From: Verrucomicrobiota bacterium
Lineage (GTDB): Bacteria > Verrucomicrobiota > Verrucomicrobiia > Verrucomicrobiales > Akkermansiaceae
Assembly (NCBI GenBank): GCA_004293285.1
Contig: RDYF01000037.1
Coordinates: 1 to 45,489, forward strand
Length of the DNA stretch: 45,489 nucleotides
Direction: 5' to 3'
Made by a program: the position numbers and the translations under genes. Every line of letters begins with the position of its first letter. The stretch's first letter is position 1. This document shows, piece after piece, positions 43,501 through 45,489 of this stretch. The notes beneath the pieces were generated by a model that made no database searches, had not been told where the DNA came from, and saw only the letters and a list, made by a program, of their open reading frames with translations.

Positions 43501-43703
43501 TTAGATTCAATCGGGGTAGCCACCGAATTCATCACATCCTCCGCAGCAGCACCGCGGTAAGAGCTCGATACTTGCACCAGAGTGGGGCTGACCGTCGGAT
43601 ACTCGGCGATGGGCAGTCGGGAAAGCGAGACCAGACCGATGATCACCGTGAGGATCGAAATCACCATCGCGACGATGGGCCTGCGGATAAAGAAATCGGC
43701 CAT
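40551..43703 (-). CDS. RND multidrug efflux transporter (AcrB/MexB, HAE1 type)
   Basis: This is a proton-driven inner-membrane pump that exports hydrophobic compounds through the adaptor and OMF. The 1050-aa length is standard. It begins MADFFIRRPIVAMVISILTV. Two sets of six helices are separated by large periplasmic loops. The proton relay is intact: the two aspartates in LAIGIVVDDAIVVVEAV (helix 4) and the lysine in MLIGLAAKNAILIIEFAKM (helix 10). PVAFMGGVTGALYQQFAITI and GFIPDEDKGYVFVAVELPEG are characteristic. It follows the adaptor gene by 6 bp. The substrate range cannot be read from sequence. Confidence 0.96.
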   Translation of the reverse strand: MADFFIRRPIVAMVISILTVIIGLVSLSRLPIAEYPTVSPTLVQVSSSYRGAAAEDVMNSVATPIESKVNGADQLLYMQSYNTNDGKMLLNVTFDVGSDVDIMQVNTQNRVGQAEARLPDAVKREGVVVNRSSPDILLAIGVSSPKGTHDGIFLGNYCDLHLIDEIKRVRGVGDVKNLTSQDYSMRIWLDPDKLSSLGLTPQDVTNAIREQNAQSPAGVIGAEPAPKGQESQFSIRAQGLLQKPEEFSEIIIRSEADGSQVKIKDVGRVELGAQTYSLRARLNGAPAGAIAVYLAPGANALETATEVKKILAQAESKFPPDMEYQIALDATLPIKASMEEIVHTLVEAIILVLIVVFLFLQSFRATIIPMLTVPVSLLGVFIVFPMLGFSVNTLTMFGLVLAIGIVVDDAIVVVEAVQHHIEHGKTPVEATRQAMKEVSGPVVAIALILCAVFVPVAFMGGVTGALYQQFAITIAISVIFSAINALTLSPALSAMMLRAPSPGKGPLAWFFRKFNQFFDRITQGYGTIVGALTRKATRSMLLLVIVCGGIYLIGGLVPSGFIPDEDKGYVFVAVELPEGASLQRSDQMLKQVESIVMQTKGVRSAISVSGMNILNSLSFPNSALMFIGLDDWKDRQDPRLHAKALCAEWNKKFYAISGARVFAFGPPALPGYGSVSGFTMQLQDRSGGSTEQLAGYVQQVVAAATKRPEIARVSTTFQPSTPQIKVELDREKARTLGVPVDSVFQTLQAYLSGAYVNDYVQFGRVYKVFVQAEPKFTSKPDDIGRFFVRNQSGEMVPLSTLVKVSKMSGPNFATRFNLFLSAEMMGAPAPGYSSAQAIKAMEEVMATMPPNIGYEWSGLTLQEKKSEGQAPLIFGMAVVFVFLLLAAQYESWSLPFAVLLSVPSVILGTMVGLLLRHLEMNVYAQVGIVMLIGLAAKNAILIIEFAKMKRDEGVPTLAAALEGAKLRLRPILMTSFAFILGCIPLMLASGSGAASRSTMGTGVVYGMTISTVIGLFLIPVCYVFVQNFADRRQKSSAAPDEPLSPPPSLH

Positions 43704-43709
43704 GTCGTT

Positions 43710-44930
43710 TTATGGTTTGGGGGAATTTTGTTGAGCCTGATGCGCGGCTTTGGCCGCCGCGAGTTGAGCAGGTGTCATGGCATTCACGAGTCCACCATCG
43801 CGGGCTTTTTGGATGCCTTCGACAATGACTCGGTCGCCGACCTTGAGTCCATCGAGAATCAGAAAATTCGAGGCGTTTTTTTCGCCGACAGCGACGGGGC
43901 GCAGTGAGCAGAGATTTTTCTCATCGACGACCCAAACAAAGGACTTGCCTTGAAGGTCGACAATGGCTCGTTCAGGGACTTCGAGACAATTTTTGCGATG
44001 TCCCATATCGGCTTGGACGCGGGCAAACATGCCGGGTCGGAGGGTTTTTTCGGGATTGGGAAACTCCGCGCGAATGCGCAGCGTGCCCGTCTTCGGATTC
44101 ACAGCGCGGTCGATGAATACAAATCGGCCCGCCTGAGCATGCTCCGATCCATCGCCGAGCAGCAACTTCAGCGGCAGGTCTTCGAGCTTGCGCTGCAGTT
44201 CCTTGCTTTTGGCGAGAGCCTTGAGATACTCGACCTCCGAGACATTGGCATAAAACCAGATGGGATCGAGTGCGGAGATCGTGGCGAGTTGCGTAGCTTG
44301 TCCCTTGCCGACCAATTCCCCGCGCGAAACCAAGCTGGCACCGATCAGGCCATCGATGGGGGCTTTTACCTCGCAATAGCCGAGGTCCAGTTGGGCGGCC
44401 TCGACGCGGGCGAGAGCCGATTGGACACTGGCTTTGCCGACCTCAGTCGCCGCGATGGCGTTTTCCAGATCTTGTCGAGGAATGGCATTTTTTTCAAAAA
44501 GCGGTGAGAGTCGGGCAACGTCCGCTTCCGATTTCTTCAAAGCCGCCTGCGCTTCTGCGAGCATGCCCTGGGCACCGGCGAGCTTTTCTTGGAGGGGCTT
44601 GCGATCCATCACATAAAGCAAGTCACCTTTCTTGACCTCGGTGCCTTCCGTGAAAGGGATTTCCTCAACAAAGGCTTCGACCCGTGCGCGAATTTCCACG
44701 GTTTCGGATGAGTCCAATTGACCGATGAGGGTGTTTGAAATGGCCACTTCGGAAGGCTTCATTTCCATGATCACGACAATCGGCGGTGGTGGTGTGATTG
44801 CTTCTTTTTTTGAGCAACTCAGCAACAAGGTGCTTGCCAATAGCGCCATCGGCATCAAGCCCGAGTCGGGCCATCTCGACCCAAGGCGAGATTTTTGGAA
44901 CGGTCGAGAGGGGTATAGTGATGATTTCAT
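43710..44930 (-). CDS. RND efflux periplasmic adaptor (AcrA-type membrane-fusion lipoprotein)
   Basis: The adaptor joins the transporter to the outer-membrane channel. The 406-aa protein has an N-terminal lipoprotein-like signal (LMPMALLASTLLLSCSKKEA, cysteine about residue 39). A lipoyl half-motif follows (VEIRARVEAFVEEIPFTEGT, then VKKGDLLYVMD), then an alpha-hairpin (about 115-175), the second lipoyl half (LGYCEVKAPIDGLIGASLVS), and beta-barrel and membrane-proximal domains (LRPGMFARVQADMG, VPERAIVDLQGKSFVWVV). The ATG at 44930 leaves a long pre-lipobox leader; an internal start at MPMALLAS is possible. It is the first gene of the pump operon. I see no adjacent TetR-type regulator. Confidence 0.93.
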   Translation of the reverse strand: MKSSLYPSRPFQKSRLGSRWPDSGLMPMALLASTLLLSCSKKEAITPPPPIVVIMEMKPSEVAISNTLIGQLDSSETVEIRARVEAFVEEIPFTEGTEVKKGDLLYVMDRKPLQEKLAGAQGMLAEAQAALKKSEADVARLSPLFEKNAIPRQDLENAIAATEVGKASVQSALARVEAAQLDLGYCEVKAPIDGLIGASLVSRGELVGKGQATQLATISALDPIWFYANVSEVEYLKALAKSKELQRKLEDLPLKLLLGDGSEHAQAGRFVFIDRAVNPKTGTLRIRAEFPNPEKTLRPGMFARVQADMGHRKNCLEVPERAIVDLQGKSFVWVVDEKNLCSLRPVAVGEKNASNFLILDGLKVGDRVIVEGIQKARDGGLVNAMTPAQLAAAKAAHQAQQNSPKP

Positions 44931-45018
44931 GGGAAAAAGGGAAAAATCAGGTCAAGGGAGTATGAGCATCCTAATGATCTGACGAATGAAGTAAAGCAAC
45001 AATCATTCCATTCATGGG

Positions 45019-45165
45019 CAAGGCGATCAAGCGAGGGAGAGAATCTTCCCTGATCGGAACGCCTGCTGGTAATCGCGACTGGTTTTGACAGAATTTCAGA
45101 ATTTATCCGAATTTTGCCATGGCAATGATCCCGAGATTCAACATTCCGAACCTGCTTCTTTTAGT
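45019..45165. repeat. Distant copy of the module D intergenic repeat
   Basis: Within the 319-bp gap between the efflux adaptor gene and recG lies GGGAGAGAATCTTCCCTGAT, then CTGGTTTTGACAGAATTTCAG, and the alternative tail AATGATCCCGAGATTC followed by a diverged CCGAACCTGCTTC. This is the same family as 2824-2910, 4462-4548 and 4905-5050, some 40 kb away, with more mismatches (for example TTATCCGAATTTTGCC instead of TTTTCAGAATTGC). I see nothing else recognisable in 44931-45249. Confidence 0.8.
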
Positions 45166-45249
45166 CTTTCTCTAGCTTGATCGTCGCACTTTCATGGGGC
45201 GACGAGACGTGGAAAATTCGAAGCGACAGGGAAAATCGGCGTGACAGCC

Positions 45250-45489
45250 TCAGTCGCGATGATCGCGGAGATCCGTTGCCTCACCGATCAGGGATCGCAG
45301 TGCCGCGTGCTCGCGGTTCAGTTGGGGATCGCGTGCGATCACCTGGTCCGCCAGTGCGCGCGCTTCGCGCAGTAGTGTGGGGTCTGCTAAGAAATCGGCG
45401 AATTTCATTTCGGCCATGCCGCTTTGGGCCGTTCCTAACACATTGCCAGGGCCGCGCAGGCGGAGGTCGACTTCTGCAATCACAAAGCC
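45250..45489 (-). CDS. recG: ATP-dependent DNA helicase RecG, C-terminal end (partial)
   Basis: Only the last ~80 codons lie in the window; the gene continues beyond its right edge. The segment GFVIAEVDLRLRGPGNVLGT, then AQSGMAEMKFADFLADPTLL, matches the conserved end of the RecG helicase core (motif VI region and the wedge-return helix). DQVIARDPQLNREHAALRSL is the usual terminal helix pair. RecG remodels stalled replication forks and Holliday junctions. An ATG or GTG inside this fragment is not the true start. Confidence 0.92.
   Translation of the reverse strand, partial: GFVIAEVDLRLRGPGNVLGTAQSGMAEMKFADFLADPTLLREARALADQVIARDPQLNREHAALRSLIGEATDLRDHRD

Overview
The window looks like chromosomal DNA from a diderm bacterium of the PVC group, most likely Verrucomicrobiota. 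Supporting signs: LpxI-type lipid A synthesis, an outer-membrane RND efflux system, a fused SecDF, a Tat-exported DUF1501 protein beside a PPC-domain protein, a bacterial eRF1-like (baeRF) protein, a GH75-type chitosanase-like protein, many exported proteins of PVC type, and start codons that mostly lack a Shine-Dalgarno sequence. The assignment is inferred from gene content only; no rRNA is present. I see no phage, integrase, transposase or CRISPR array.

Layout. 1-2510 (minus): two small unrecognised genes, the first with a tail made of a duplicated intergenic repeat, and a UDPGP-family uridylyltransferase. 2511-5133: fabD and tRNA-Asp(GUC), bracketed by two copies of a ~400-bp composite intergenic repeat plus partial copies. 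5134-8401 (plus): mgtE, a minimal kinase-like protein, and a membrane-anchored GH75-like protein. 8412-14370 (minus): an operon of three exported paralogues (each two small beta modules, a LamG-like domain, two small beta modules), an exported alpha/alpha-toroid (squalene-cyclase-repeat) protein, and a LUD (LutC-like) domain that runs in frame into the toroid protein. 14424-16744 (minus): DUF2141, tadA, icd. 16745-17279: non-coding, with DnaA-box-like repeats spaced exactly 300 bp apart. 17280-20746 (plus): SGNH hydrolase, lpxI, polX. 20743-30037 (minus): an AddA/RecB-type helicase-nuclease, a DUF1501/PPC/beta-propeller export cluster, and a RhaT-type sugar transporter. 30283-36278 (plus): baeRF, alpha/beta hydrolase, then tgt-yajC-secDF. 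36279-44930 (minus): a frameshifted GH10-like gene, a cytochrome b562-like protein, a CII-like regulator, and a complete RND tripartite efflux operon. 45250-end (minus): the 3' end of recG.

Most of this is housekeeping (envelope, DNA repair, translation, central metabolism) interleaved with exported proteins of unknown role. The strongest candidate for an undescribed system is the toroid plus three-paralogue operon at 8412-13761. Other points worth checking are the possible replication origin at 16.8-17.2 kb, the modular repeat family, the tRNA-guanine transglycosylase that lacks the usual zinc cysteines, and the GH10 protein that lacks the usual acid/base glutamate.
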